The position numbers and the translations under genes were made by a program. Shown piece by piece: positions 33,193 to 46,011 of a stretch of DNA of 64,000 nucleotides (positions are counted from its first letter, which is position 1; each line of letters opens with the position of its first letter). Source of the DNA: Artocarpus heterophyllus (taxonomy: Eukaryota > Streptophyta > Magnoliopsida > Rosales > Moraceae); the NCBI GenBank assembly GCA_025403435.1, contig CM046341.1, positions 496,001-560,000 of the forward strand, written 5' to 3'. The notes beneath the pieces are model-generated. The model worked only from the letters and a program-made list of their open reading frames with translations, was not told the origin of the DNA and did no database searches.

Positions 33193-33279
33193 CTGTAACA
33201 TGAAGCAGATCGTAGTGTTTAAAAAAAAACCACAAAATTTACTTCAACAATATATATTAAAAGTTGTATATTTTTATGC

Positions 33280-34508
33280 CTCTTGCACTTCTTCTAGTTT
33301 GCGAATCACTGTAGTACCAATAAGTTTACACAAGAAATCCATCGCCACTTGATTACATGAATTCTGATCCAACTTCAAGCACTCGCAGGACAAATATCCC
33401 AAAAATAGCTCCAATTATACCCTAGAGCGAGTATAGACCATAAACTGCTAGTCAATACTGTCTCCATTGATGTGCATCCGATTGAGTGAAGTGCTTGTAC
33501 GGGCAATGGAAGTTCTGGCATAGATATAAGGTTTTGACAATGGCTTGTATCAAGATACGTAAGCTTAGAAAGTTTCTTTATACTTGATGGTATACTGGTG
33601 AACATGTTTCCTTTTAGATTAATATCAGTCAAAGAGGATAAATCGCCAATCCAATAAGGCACTTCAAATATACGACAGGGATTCAAACTCAGTTTTCTAA
33701 AAAGTGAAAATCAAGTATCATGCTCGGGAAACCGACAAGGCTCAAATCAAGAGAAAAAAATTCAAGACGACTTAATTTGCTGAGGCGCTCTGGTATGGTC
33801 TCAAGATTTCTGCACCCATACATGTTGAGAACACGAAGCCCCATTATATTTTCAATTGGTGAGGGAAATTCTCGGATCCCCGTTTGAAATAGATAAAGAG
33901 AATGTAAATTTTCCATAGGCTCCAAGATTTGTGGGAAATGTTTCAAGTTAGAGCAACCATAGAGGATGAGTTTTTTAAGAGGTTTCATCTCACAAAAGTT
34001 GGATGGTAAACTCTCAAGCCTTTTGCAATCGGACATACGAATCTCGCTGAAGACAATCATTTGATGTCGCAGGAATCTCGCGTATTGATGTCTGTGACAA
34101 TTTTAATATTTCTACATTCCTAGGAAGCTCTGAGAAATTTTCCAAGTTTTTGCAGCCGCAAAGAGATAAATGAAAAAGGTTATCATGGGACCTAATTGAT
34201 GAGGGTAATTCTTTAATTCCAGTCCCGTCTAAGTCCAAAATTCTGATATTCCCAGATATCTCTGGAAGAATTTTCAGATTAGTGCAGAAAGAGAGGTTAA
34301 GAGATCCAAGAGCTCTTTTATTGTAAATCTGTTTTCGATCCATTGATTTGAGCCTGTCAAAGTTTTGAAAATTTAGTAGTGGAATCTCTACTAGACTTGT
34401 ACAATGCCTAAGATCGATACTCTCAAGTCTTGATGCGTGAGAGAGATCTGGGATTTTAACCAGTTGCTTAGAGAAACTGAAATCAATATGCTTTAGATTT
34501 CCAAGGGG
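33280..34508 (-). pseudogene. TNL2 LRR exon (two frameshifts)
   Basis: Begins PLGNLKHIDFSFSKQLVKIP after GTTACAG. LRRs run in one frame to about 34050, change register to MSDCKRLESLPSNFCEMKPL, change again near 33690 to PYWIGDLSSLTDINLKGNMF, and decay after ILALGYNWSYF. The post-LRR ECLKLDQNSCNQVAMDFLC is still visible to about 33280. Confidence 0.85.
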
Positions 34509-35821
34509 CTGTAACAAGAAAAAAAAAAAAAGGCTTAAATTACTTGTCAAGTATGTTTTTTTACAGCATATAGAAACCAAAAACAACATAATAAAAAAGG
34601 AGATTTTTAAAATTAATAAATAAGCAATATAAGATTTACAATCTATCTATCTATTGAGAGTTCCATAGAAATTATTCAAAAATTGGTCAAGCTTTTTTTA
34701 ACTTTTGTGGTTTCTTTTTGGCTCTTTTGTTTTTTAATTTTTTGTTGTTAACGTTATAATGGGATTTAGGGGTAAATGACCCTTTTAAGCTTCTATTATT
34801 AAGTAAATTGCCCAAGTTTTTGAAAATCATAGAAATTGCCTTTTTTGAACTAAAAATTTCTGTTATTTACATCAATGATGTATTGATTTGTAGTTTACTA
34901 CGGATTAACTTGGTAGTTTATTTACTTCATAATTTATTGGTTTGTGGATGATAAACCAATTTATGACTCCTAATTATAATCAATAAGTGGTGTACTAATA
35001 ATCAACAATGTACATTGATGATACATATTGGTGTCTATCCATGATGTATTTTTGTAGGAAAAAAAAAAGCATTTCCCTAGTTTTCAAAAAAAAAAATTCA
35101 AAATCGATCATTTTTCTATTTTTTGAAATGTTCAGCCATTAATTTAAAAAGTTGGCCAAAAATAGGCTCTCTCTCTTCTCCCCCCCTCTCTCCATTACCC
35201 CTGAAATTTTATATGTTTTACTTAAAACATATAAGATACTATTCTTTGACCTTTATAAATATATATTTTTGTAAATTATCTACTAACAGTATATTTTTTT
35301 CAAATATATGCTTATTTCAATATCATTTTCTTCTTCATCTGTACTCCCTAGTTATCTTTCTATTTGAATTATAATATTGGAAGGAAACGCATGCTTTTAC
35401 TAAAACGTGTATTTTGAGAGATTTACTTTTTTTAATTTTATATTCAAATACTATTATCTCATATGTACTTGTTAATTAGATTTGTCTGATGTTTCTTTTT
35501 TTTTTCTTTTGCTTTTTTATTTTGCCCCTAAAATTTCTATATATTTTTTCTAATAATCCTCTAAAATATTATTTTGTTGGATATGTATTTTGGCATCATC
35601 TATTTTTCTAACCCCAAGAGTTCTAAGTGTGCCTCATAAAATTAAGTTTTTTGTTAATAATATGATCTATTGAAATATCTTTGATGCTCCTAAGTTTCTT
35701 TTTAATCTTATATGCAATCCCTGTCATAAATTCAGGGCCAATTTTTGAAATTTATACTCGTGATTTTAATCGTATTAACAACAATAACAACAATAACTAT
35801 AATTATAAAAATAGAGAATAC
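34509..35821 (-). other. TNL2 intron between linker and LRR exons (1313 bp)
   Basis: AT-rich, with GTAAATGACCC- and AATTGCC-type low-complexity DNA. No element ends recognised. The equivalent TNL1 intron is only 291 bp, so about 1 kb has been gained. Confidence 0.55.
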
Positions 35822-36133
35822 CTGAACTCCATCCCATAGTTGCTTAAGACGACTTTATGGCACTTCAAGTTCAACAAGAGATTCTGGCTTAAATTTTATA
35901 GGCAAAGTTTTCAAGGAGTAGTTGCACCAGTTGAGATATACAAGTGAATTAGGAAAATGATGAAGACCTTGACGAAGGTATACTAATTTGCACTTCCTCT
36001 TATTCTTGTGATAAGAAGAGTGTATTTTGAGCAATGTCAAATTAGACATCGCTTCAAAAGCTATAGGTTTTAAGCATAGATCTTCATCAATCTTAGACAT
36101 GTCTAAGAATATTCCTTCAATACTTTTGGTACC
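35822..36133 (-). pseudogene. TNL2 linker/LRR exon (one nonsense codon)
   Basis: 312 bp. GTKSIEGIFLDMSKIDEDLC opens it; KFKPESLVELEVP is followed by TAA where TNL1 has Tyr (MPYSQL), then the frame continues to WDGVQ at the donor GTATTC. The length is a multiple of three, showing the ancestral exon size. Confidence 0.85.
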
Positions 36134-36356
36134 CTGAAACCATGAAGAAAATTTATACATATGAGCAATCAAAATAGAAAAAAAAAAAAAGAAAAAAAAA
36201 GAAAAAAAAAAGAAATCCCTAAAAACTAACATACATCTAATACATACTTAATGGCTATGATTCTTATCACCAATTAATAATGTTTTGATTTTAGAAAATT
36301 AATTTTTTTTTAATTTTAAGGAAAAAAAAGACACGTAAATGTATCAAACAACTTAC

Positions 36357-37442
36357 TTTATTATTTTCCAAGACTTGAAAGACCTCTTTAGCATTCCATA
36401 ACCAACTACGTTCACCATCCTCAGTACGAAATTCTTGGCGAACAATTTCCCACCCCATCTCGTGTATCAAATGATGCACCTGGAGCCTACCATCTTTTAT
36501 ACTTATGAGGGATTTTTCAATGAGAACATTAATCCCTATGTAAGACTCGCTACCTAATATTCCCTCTACAAAATCTCTAGCCTTCCCTTAAAAAAACCAT
36601 GCAATATCAAGGAACATAGACTTCATTAAATGATCTAGAGCATCGTAACTTATTCTCAACACTTCCTGAATACTTTCATTATGAGCTCTTTTCAGTTCAC
36701 TCAATGTACTTTCCCATTCTTCTTTGGTCCGAGAATGAAGGTAGGAACCCGAACTTCAAGAGCTAGTGGATTGCCTTTTGCATAGTCAAATGCTCTCTCT
36801 ACTAGCTCTGTATAATCTGTTACAAGTGAATCTCTTTTAAAGGCTTTCAGATAAAGGAGACTATGTGCTTCGTTAGAATCTAATGCATCAACCTCATAGA
36901 TCTTATCATAAGCTTTTCTCTAAAGCAATTTCTTATCTCTGCTCTTTATAAGGATTCTACTTCCAAGACCAAACCGACCTTTTTCTCTTTGAAAAACATC
37001 AAGTGGAACATTATTTTCACCAACTAAACATTCTAGTTGTTTTCAAGCACCACAAAAACCTTTTTACGACGGAGCTGAATGCCTTTGAAGGAACTGTCCA
37101 TATCTATGCTTTTACGCTTCAATAATTTGCAAAACATTTTTTTCATCATCCAGACCATGTTTACATACATCTTTCTTCACATTTGTAAAAAAGCAACTTG
37201 CAAATTCAAACTGCAATCGCTTGTACAAGGCTTGAGTGAGGATTGTTTTTCCTATAACCCCACGCCCCAAATGTCTACAATTCGAACATATGGGGAGCCA
37301 ACATAGCAATGTTTCTATTTTCTCAAGACGTTTGCTTATTCCAACTAAACCTTGAAAACCATCAACAATGTTACTTGACGGAATACAATATAATCTCACT
37401 AGAACTTCTTTGACGATCTTCTTGACAAATTTAAATTCAGAT
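36357..37442 (-). pseudogene. TNL2 NB-ARC exon (broken)
   Basis: Starts at acceptor TCGTAG with SEFKFVKKIV. GLVGISKRLEKIETLLCWLP precedes a P-loop-like GRGVIGKTILTQALYK. RNBS-A (ASCFFTNVKKDVCKHGLDD), RNBS-B-like GLGSRILIKSRDKKLL and GNPLALEV are still recognisable across frame changes. The MHD position reads VHH before LIHEMGWEIVRQEF, so the His-Asp pair is lost, and there is only one copy of this segment. It ends WNAKEVFQVLENNK at GTAAGT. Confidence 0.88.
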
Positions 37443-39687
37443 CTACGAAAAAAAAAATGTAGCCATCCTAGTAGGCAGTTTCATTAAAGCAAGCGCTGAT
37501 TCTTGAGTTCAAATCCTATTCTTGTAATTTAGTCATGTTACATATACCATAGAATTAAGCATTTTCTTCTTTGGAAAATTTTAAAAAGTATCCTCTGAAT
37601 TTACTATTTTTAGTACAATTGCTTCCTAAATTTACTACACAATATTTACAATTTATTCCCTAAACTTTTAATTTTTAGTAAGTTTCATCCTAAACTAATA
37701 AATATATAGCAAATAACCCTACTCATAGCAATATTAGTTTTTTGACTGAAATTTTAATGAGATATTTATGTCCACTGCCACGTTATTTATGAACAGTGGA
37801 TTGATTTTTGCTACTTACAAAAAAACTTTTATACTATATGCCACTTATAAGAATCAATACAAGAGTAAAATTATAAAAAAAAAAAAAAAAAGTTGCTTGT
37901 GCCTTTTCAAAGAGTTTTTTTTTTTCTATGTAGCATATTTCAATCTATAGTCCAAAAAGGTGGCATATCTGTAAAACTCCCAATTTATGTGATTTTGACA
38001 TATATAGTCAATTAAGAGCATGAAAAGAAAAATTATGGGTGTTAACCCAAATTTATATTTAAAACAGGGCCCATTTAAAATTTTATATATTAATAAAAAC
38101 TTAATTAAAAATATTAACCACTATAAAGTATTTAGGTTAAATTACATAATGACCTTTCAAATCATTAATCAACAATTTATTTGTAAGTTACATATCATTT
38201 TTAGTAAGGTAAAAAAAAAAGATAACATGGCTATATACAAGGGTGATTCACCATAGATTTACAAGTTTAAGGTGCAATATGTCCAAATTAATAGTTTAAA
38301 GGGCAAATTGGAAATGCGCAAGGGGCAACATTCCAAAAAATCCCTTAATTAAAATTACCATAAATATTCTTTTAAAAAATACCATGAAATCCTTCAAAAA
38401 ATACCATGAATACATATACCCCAATTTTTAACTAATAAAAAAATATCCCCATAGTTTTTTAATAGAGTTAGAAAAATTCATTTGACCAGTCAAATTATTT
38501 AAAAAGTAGAAACATTACCCTTATTAATTAGCATTTAAATATTTTAAAAGATTTTATACATTATTTAAACATTAACTATTTAGAAAACAAAGGAAAAATA
38601 GATTAAATCCAAAGATTTGCAAGCTAATTTCAAAAAATTAAATAAATTTAAACATAAAACTGAAAAATAAATCTAAAGATTTAGAAAGAAAGACTGGACG
38701 TCGAAGAATATCGCCATGGATGGAAGTAGGTTTGGCAGATTGGTGAATTGAGGGGGGGAGGGACTTTTTTTTTTTATTATTTTTTATTTTTATCTTTACA
38801 ATATTTTTTTGTTAAATTTCTTAAATAGTTAACGTTTTAATAATACTTAATTTCGTATTATTGAGGGTATTCTTAACTTTTTCAATAATTTGATCAGTCA
38901 AATAGATATTTAAAAAAAAATTGAGGGTCATTGCTTTTATTGGTATTTTGTGCTTCATTAGCGTAGGTGAGAGTTTAATACAAATGCAAAATTGGAGATT
39001 GCACTGCACTTTGTCCACGTTGATATTCACAATTTTAACGGCCGGCATTCTCACAAAGGAATCTAGGTCCCTTTTGATTAAATAAGAAAAATGTGCCAAA
39101 CCAATTAACAAGCTCCTCGGTAAAAAGAGTTGCATACTAAACAGTAAATGACTTAAGGATTTTCTTTTAGGAGCCGTCCAAGTCGACAACAAAAGGTGAC
39201 ACATGGGAGGAGGGCGGCAGCAACGTGGGTTTGGCAGCCAAGGAAGAGGACGGCTGGGTTTGGTGAGAAGAGATGGTAAACTTGGGAATATCTCTTTCGT
39301 TATTATTTTTCCTTATAAAATTTTAACTTTATGTTATTTTTTATTTCACTTTTTTGCTGCAAACTCAAGGATTTAATGCTTCAATAACAGTAAGTTTATT
39401 TTTGGTTGGTTTATTTGATATAGGGAAACGGCTAGACAACTGAAAGTATATGCTTGTCCTGTTCTTTTTTACCCATCTGTTTTCTTCTGCATTCGTTGGT
39501 TTTTAATTGGGAAAAAAATACGTGTATATATATATATATATATATGTATGTATATACACTAAAAAGGGCAAACAAAAACAAAAACATAAATATAGAAATC
39601 TGTTTCCGGAATTTATAAGAAATGTTCCTCATGATAAATTTATGAAATGCGGAGAGAAACAAGTTCTAGGACAGTTCTTGTCAAAGG
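37443..39687. other. Intergenic, AT-rich
   Basis: No gene is recognised and the TIR exon expected upstream of TNL2 is absent. It contains a (TA)n tract at 39524-39558 and many homopolymers. Confidence 0.6.
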
Positions 39688-40830
39688 TTAGTCTCAAGAC
39701 CTCAACAGGAGACACTTGATCATTCAGCAACAAAAGCGCAAGCGACAATTTAAAGTCGATTATTGGATGATTTGATTGAATTGCAGAACTAATAGTTTGG
39801 CGTCAGAAGAAACTGATGGGCTTTCTTTTGCAAATTTAATTCGAGTTAATAGTTTTGGCTCTACATACAACCAACATGTTCATGTATAGATTTCCTGATT
39901 TTGAATTTCTAACTCTGGTTAATCGGAGCCTAGCCAGGCCACATGCAAGGTTTGCTTTTATTTCACATAATATGTAAGTGTTTTACTAAAGGCTCAATTC
40001 TAATCTCCGGAACAAGACTTATTCCAAAAAGTCTTATTCCATGTGCCCAAAACTGGAATAAGACTTATTCCATCACTATTGCGACAAATCTTCTGATCAT
40101 ACTAGACAATATTTATCAGAAAAGTCGGGCTAACAAAACAAAATCCACACATCTCAAAGGCAATGGAAACAAAGCAATGGAAAACATGCATTCAGTTTTC
40201 TTTAGCAATGGAATATGCTCTCTAGCAAAATGGAAAAAAAGCATGTAGTCCCGAATTTGTTCTCCGCAGTTCGGAATGGTCCTAGCATCTCCATAAGTAC
40301 TGTTTTCATGAGCTTCTAATTCACAACTCGGACAAGCAGCGGATCCAAATTTAACATGCTCTAGATTTGTAGCTAATGTAGTCATCTTAATAAAGTTCTG
40401 AAGGCAGCTCTCTCTATCCTTGAACATGTCATCGGTAGATTTTTTTTTGGTAAACATCTCCACCAACAAAAATCGATAGCGGCACACGTCCCCTTATGTT
40501 GTTACCTTACCTCCAATATGCCGTAATCCACATTTCATTTTAACATGATAAGCCAATTAATTACGAGCATCATACTTAATACATATAATCATAAACATTC
40601 GTGTGAACTAGCTAACAAAGCTTAAAACATAAGCCATTAGAAAAAAAAACACCAAAAGCAGAACAAAGTTCTCCTGTGTATTTTTGGTCGTGAGGAAAGG
40701 AAACTTCCCCAATATCTTTTACCTAATTTATCGACAAATTAAGAAAACAAGTAATCTTCATTGCACAGAGATTTTCCATAATATTTGAATTTTATAAATT
40801 ATTCCTTTGTATTGTTCCTTTTCATGATGG
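39688..40830. other. Duplicated flank blocks with RLK scrap
   Basis: 39688-39932 matches 1723-1970, and 40030-40800 matches 21640-22820. On the minus strand 40350-40487 reads VEMFTKKKSTDDMFKDRESC and LQNFIKM, a kinase subdomain IX-X scrap of an LRR-RLK; the frame stays open to 40116 but with no further kinase motif. Confidence 0.7.
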
Positions 40831-41098
40831 CTCAAGACATTTGATATCAATGGGGGAAGAACAAAATAGAATCTGCAAGTATGATTCATAGAAAAGAGCA
40901 AGTTCTACACATATAACTATCAAAACCACTAATATGGAGTTAGTCAAAATTTAATTCTTTTTCTTTCATTTAATCACGAAAGAGAAAATAACACCTTAAA
41001 ATTATACAGTTTTTGTTGTCAAGATGAAGCACTCAAGCTAGGATAAGTCCTATAATGTTTCATAGAAAAATGATAAATTATCTGTAGTATAGAAGTTT

Positions 41099-42203
41099 TT
41101 AATTGTAAATATACCTAAAATCAAAGTTTGAGCTGCTGCAAAAATCAAAGCATTTAATTCTCTCCATGTTGTTGGTTTGATCCCCATGGGAACCAATCGA
41201 CAATGGTATGTTTTGGCAGTCTACTTCCTCACGAGTCATCGTAGGGTCCCGGGATTGGATTTCAGAGTTTCTTTCATCATCCAGCGGCACTTTAGTGCTG
41301 TAGAGCCTCAGGGAAGATTCTGAGTCAAACAGATTGTTGACTTGCTCAGATGCATCTGCATCAAAGTTGATGGTTTTAGACTGGGCTTGGGATTGTTATG
41401 TTTTTCGAAAAAAGTTCTCTGTTAGTAGAAGTCAAAACTAAAAGACAGAAAGAAAGAAAGAAAGAAAGAAAAATAGCCGATAGAACTAACTATAAGCACA
41501 CTAGTTAAAATGTGTTATGTGCAGAGGACTTTTGGAGCCTCCAAAAGCACTGTCCTCCACAGGGCAGACGCACTTGAGGATGCTTCCATGCCAAAAAAAA
41601 ATTCATCTGTTGTTGGTAAATCTTCAGAGGAATCCTCCACATCCTTCAACTGAAAACTCCGCTCCCCTGCCAAATTATGCCTTGTGCCTTGAAGATATTT
41701 CATATATTGGAGAATGCTGATACCACATTCCTCTGCTTCTACCATGTATTCCACGTAATGCTGGATGCTCATGTGGAAGTCATTGATGACTTCTTTTTCA
41801 ATATATAACATGTGGACCACACACCCTTTCACTTGGTATTTAATAGAACATTCGTGGTCTGAAGCATTTTTATTTCCGTGACAGAAGAAGAAGAATGAAA
41901 TTTCTACTACATCAAAGGAGTCATACCACATGAATGTCTGATCCAATTGAAGCATTTGTCCTTTTCCTTGCCCGTTTTCAGGGCCAAAGTCTAGTTTGTA
42001 CAACCTCCAACCAGGAGGACGAAATAGAAGCTTCGATCATATTTTGTTTTCATATGTAATCCACAACATACATGGACAGCATCGCCTTCTAATTCCTTAC
42101 AGCAATAGCATTCCTCAAAAGAACAACGCACAAGAAAACACCAGAGAAGTTGGAAGTAAGCCAATTTGGTGAAAGCTTAATGGTTACTTTTGAAGACCCC
42201 TCG
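41099..42203 (-). pseudogene. TNL3: C-JID and tail remnant
   Basis: The remnant begins inside the C-JID with EGSSKVTIKLSPNW, directly next to the LTR-like sequence that starts at 42204. After frame changes it reads ENGQGKGQMLQLDQTFMWYD and VKGCVVHMLYIEKEVINDF (42003-41515). The tail exon follows at 41398-41099 with MPLDDERNSEIQSR and ERIKCFDFCSSSNFDFR. All upstream exons are missing. Its 3' flank is paralogous to that of TNL1. Confidence 0.85.
41447..41473. repeat. (GAAA)n microsatellite
   Basis: Tandem AGAA units in the intron between TNL3 C-JID and tail exons. Confidence 0.9.
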
Positions 42204-44260
42204 TATCACGCCCCGAAATCCGAGGGGTGACGTGGCAGATTAATTAATTTAAATAAATTAAATTTAGTAGGGATCTCCGTTAAAAAGTAATAATAACTAG
42301 TTTTAAAAGAAAATACAAAATCATTAGAAATCTAGGAACAATTAAATAGAAAATAAAACATTAGATAAATAACCCCATTGGGTCCCACCGAACCCACTTT
42401 AGTGTGCACACATAGTACTAACAATATTAAATACAAAACCACAGTCCAAGGAAATATGAATCGGTTTAAGATATTATATGTCTTGTTATAAATACCCTAA
42501 AAAATAATATTCTAATCCTGCAATTTTCTTCCCGGGTCTTCAGTGTAATTACTGGAAAAATCCAGAAATTAATAAGTATGATTAATTGAGAATTTTTCCA
42601 TCATTACTAAGCTAAGTACTTGAGAAAGTACAAGTTGAGCATTTATTAACATGCAAATTTAAAGGTTTTACTAGCCATAAGACCTTAGAAATAAATAATG
42701 TTGTGAATGCACAAATTTATGTGCTTTATTTATAAAACATGTAACAATGTAATGTTATGATAGTACATTAAAATAATTAAAAACAAATATTTAATGTGCT
42801 AAATTAGGAATTTATGATTTATTGATTTCATGTACGAGCCAAAGAAGTGATTTTTATAAGAATCTCAATTAGAATGTTTAAATTGGGATTATTTGGCAAA
42901 AGTGGAATTTTCAACTTACTATGATGATGTGGGAAATTCCTATATGATGTCAATTCAGTAAAAGAAACCCAGATCAATAGTGATCATGAGCTCCATACCA
43001 TAATTTAGAAAATGGTTAGCACCAAGTTTAAGTGTGCAAGATTTATGACATTTTTACTATAATCGATCTTGAAATTTAAGAAGATCATAAAGATAAGAAT
43101 TTCAAGCAAGTTATAAGGATCATTGGAAGTTTGAGAATTCAAATATTTTGAATGTGTATGGTTAATTATTATACACATTAATAATTACATAAAGTTTATT
43201 ATTATTGTTGTAACAACAACAATAATAATAGCATTTGTCATAGTAATAGTAAAGAAGAAGAAGGGCGTTGATGGGGTCCACAAATGTTGATTTATTGCTA
43301 AGATGTGGAACCATAAATGGCTCTTTACGAGAAGTAGTTCGTGTTATATCCATGAAGCATGATATTGTGCTAAGTTTAGAATTTTAAATTAAATTGACTT
43401 AGATAGTCAATTTAATTTACAAAACTATTACAAAATTACAACTATTATTTTTATAATGAAATTTGAAGTTTACAATATGAAAATTTTTAGTGAGAAGTAT
43501 GTGTTATAAATTTTAAAGTTTTAAAAGTAAAATAATAATAATAATAAAATAATTATATTGAGCAAAGTTTTAAATACATAATATCTTTCTTAAAATTCAT
43601 ATACATATATGCATATATATGTATATAGTTGTGAAAATAGTTAATCATCGATTTTGAAGACAAATGTATCAAAGTTTATTGTTTTAGAATTTAGTCACAA
43701 AATCCATATAGTATCGATAAATTTATGAAAATGATTTTTATGTCGATATGAATAGTTTAGTAACACAATAATACAACAAGAAAATTAGAAATTTATGTGA
43801 TTATCTTTAGAGTGCAAATAAGTTACAGTTTTTAAAAGTACAATTATGTTTACAGAAATTTAAAGTTACGGATCAAATTTGATCTACCCAGTACTGCACG
43901 ATTTAGACTGTGTAGACTACAAAATGGTCTATAAATACATGACCAAAAAAAAAAATTCAGCCAATTGCAAATCAGCCTCTCTCTCTCTACTTTCTCTCTC
44001 TACTCTCTTTCTCCTCAAACTCAGTCCAAGAATCTGGCCTCCATGTTTGACACCTCTTATACCATTGGAAAGCTCTTGTCGAGCTGGTTCCAACGACATG
44101 CTGAGCCGACCACAACTCTGCCGGAGCAGCCCGTACGCGCCGGTTGAAGCCATAGAAACACGTCATCTTTTCGACGTGATTTCTCCTCCTCCGACCACCG
44201 ATCGGCACGATCTTGGTGTCAATGAACTCAGAATGAAGAGACGAAGAGAATGACACTGAT
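42204..44260. mobile_element. LTR-like fragment inserted in TNL3
   Basis: Starts TATCACGCCCCGAAATCCGA inside the C-JID exon. TGTCACGCCCCG-type ends are common in long plant LTRs, so TG has probably become TA. It has CTATAAATAC at 43930-43939, followed by a CT-rich leader (43975-44030) and a GC-rich stretch, the layout of a promoter and transcribed start. A 3' end with the matching 5-bp duplication CCTCG was not found, so it is truncated. Bases 43196-43231 form a perfect short palindrome of TTA/TTG and CAA/TAA units. Confidence 0.55.
43930..43939 (+). promoter_or_regulatory. TATA box of the LTR-like fragment
   Basis: CTATAAATAC about 45 bp before a CTCTCTCTCTAC run that resembles a transcribed leader start. 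Confidence 0.5.
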
Positions 44261-44261
44261 A

Positions 44262-44770
44262 TTATGGTACGATTCTCAACGAAAAAGCCTTGACAGAACT
44301 GAGTTTGAAGCTGAATTTGCCGTGCTTGTCAAACTTTCTGCACGGTTGGACGTTGAGGTGGTTGATAGCCTTCTGCAACAGAGATATTTGCCGATCAGCT
44401 GGAGCTAATTGCAGCACGGACTGGCTAAAACTCTGTAACAGATCCACATAACGAGACCATCACTTTTTATTTTCTACTTTTGTCTTAAAGTTGGTTGCGC
44501 AAGGCTAGGAATTTTGATCTTCGAGATAATAACATAAGAAAACAAGTACAGCAGATATATTGAAGGGATAAACAGAACGTAATTCAGGTTATAACCAGCA
44601 AGGGAACTGAGTCTAGTAAATACAGGCATGTGATTAGCATAAATTAAAATTGAAGATTTTTTTTAAAAAAAAAAAAAAGAGTTCATTTTAAGTTTACTTG
44701 CAGCAGCATAGCCATCAAAACCTTTTACTGCCAATGGAGCTGGTTTCATGAGAAGAAAATGAAGAGGAAA
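44262..44770 (-). pseudogene. Two exon-like fragments of an unrecognised gene
   Basis: On the minus strand 44770-44695 reads FPLHFLLMKPAPLAVKGFDG and ends GCTGCTGCAAGTAAAC, a good donor. After acceptor TTACAG at about 44434, SFSQSVLQLAPADRQISLLQ and KAINHLNVQPCRKFDKHGKF run to about 44262. Codon-like composition and splice signals suggest real exons, but I do not recognise the protein. The piece is bounded by the LTR-like fragment on one side and the inverted copia-2 LTR on the other, so it is a remnant at best. Confidence 0.4.
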
Positions 44771-44771
44771 C

Positions 44772-46011
44772 TGTTGGAAAAAACAATGTGAGGTGCGCAG
44801 CGGGAATTTTTAAAAATTTTAACATCAGAGTATTTTTTTTAAAACACAAGTTCGTCATGCTATATGTATAAATTAAACAAATCTTACTAACCTTTGTGTG
44901 CCGAAGAACCTCCGCAACCCGTGAAGAGAAGTAACGTTACAGAAGAGCCTCAACCAACTAGTCTTCTTTGCTATTCTCTATCCACGATCGGAGTGAGTGT
45001 GGGCTCACACGTACAGCTCTTCCACTGAGGACTCTCCTTCCTAACCAATCGAGAGAACCCAAAGCTAGTGTTCGTGATTTGTGAACAAAAGCTCTCAGGG
45101 ATTTTCTAGATGCTCACCAGAAGAGTATCACTCTTAATCTCTCAATTGATCTGAGTAACTTCATGAGACTTACTCCCTTTATATAGCGATTGGTCTAGGG
45201 GTCATTCCTTATCAGATTATGTCTCAAAAACTCTAAACAGAATCAAGTTCGGATCAATATCGGATAAGATCCGTGTGAAAACGCAGTAATCTTATCTGTC
45301 GCTGATCGGCAGGCCGAACAGGCCCCATCGACAGGCCGAACACGTAGATCGACAGGGCGAATTGTCTCATAAATATCTCCATGAATCTTGATTCTGTTTT
45401 GATTCAAATAACCCAATAGAGAAGTTATCTGATCAAAACAAACTTTATCAAGATAATCTCTAAGAAAATAAATCAATTCACAATAATTCTACAAGTTTAT
45501 CTTGATTTAATTTATCTAATTAAATCAATCGATAAACAGACAAGAATTATCCGATCCCAATAATTCAACAAGTTTATCTTAAATTAATTTTATTACAAAA
45601 TTAATTCAACTAATAAACAAACATGAATTATTTGATTCTTTCAAATTTTAAACCAATCCGATAAATCCGACATAAGTCACCAATTGTTGAAAAAGCACGT
45701 CGTATCGTTATAGGATTTTGTGAGCTAGCAAAGGGTAAAAGATGGATCTATAAAGTTCAAGCTCTCGATAATTATGAAACCCAATATCCCAGGTATACAT
45801 TTCACAATTATAAACTCCAATGCTACTCCACTAAAAGCTTAGAGCTGCACTCTCGAACTTTATAGAATTACGAAGCCCGTATAGCTAAGTCTCCATGACA
45901 TATCAAAGTGTATCGTATCCCCATATGATAATCCATAATCAGCTTAAGGACAAGTTCTGTCTTACCTTCCCGATTATTTTTATCTTACATTCCATTATCT
46001 CACCATTAGAA
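44772..46011 (-). repeat. Inverted copia-2 3' LTR, distal part
   Basis: Reverse complement of the last 1240 bp of the copia-2 LTR, from CCAACA at 44772 to CTCACCATTAGAA at 46011, where the young element begins. Palindrome copies lie at 45303-45362. Confidence 0.9.

Larger units (their letters stand above)
32025..37442 (-). pseudogene. TNL2: NB-ARC-LRR-C-JID pseudogene without TIR exon
   Basis: Same exon pattern as TNL1 from the NB-ARC exon on: 37442-36357, 36133-35822, 34508 to about 33280, 33192-32398, about 32310-32025, with conserved splice sites. There is no TIR exon between 37443 and 39600. The NB-ARC exon has several stops and frameshifts, the linker exon has one stop, the LRR exon two frameshifts and the C-JID exon one. 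It cannot make a receptor. It is a tandem paralog of TNL1 with which it shares whole phrases of LRR sequence. Confidence 0.9.
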
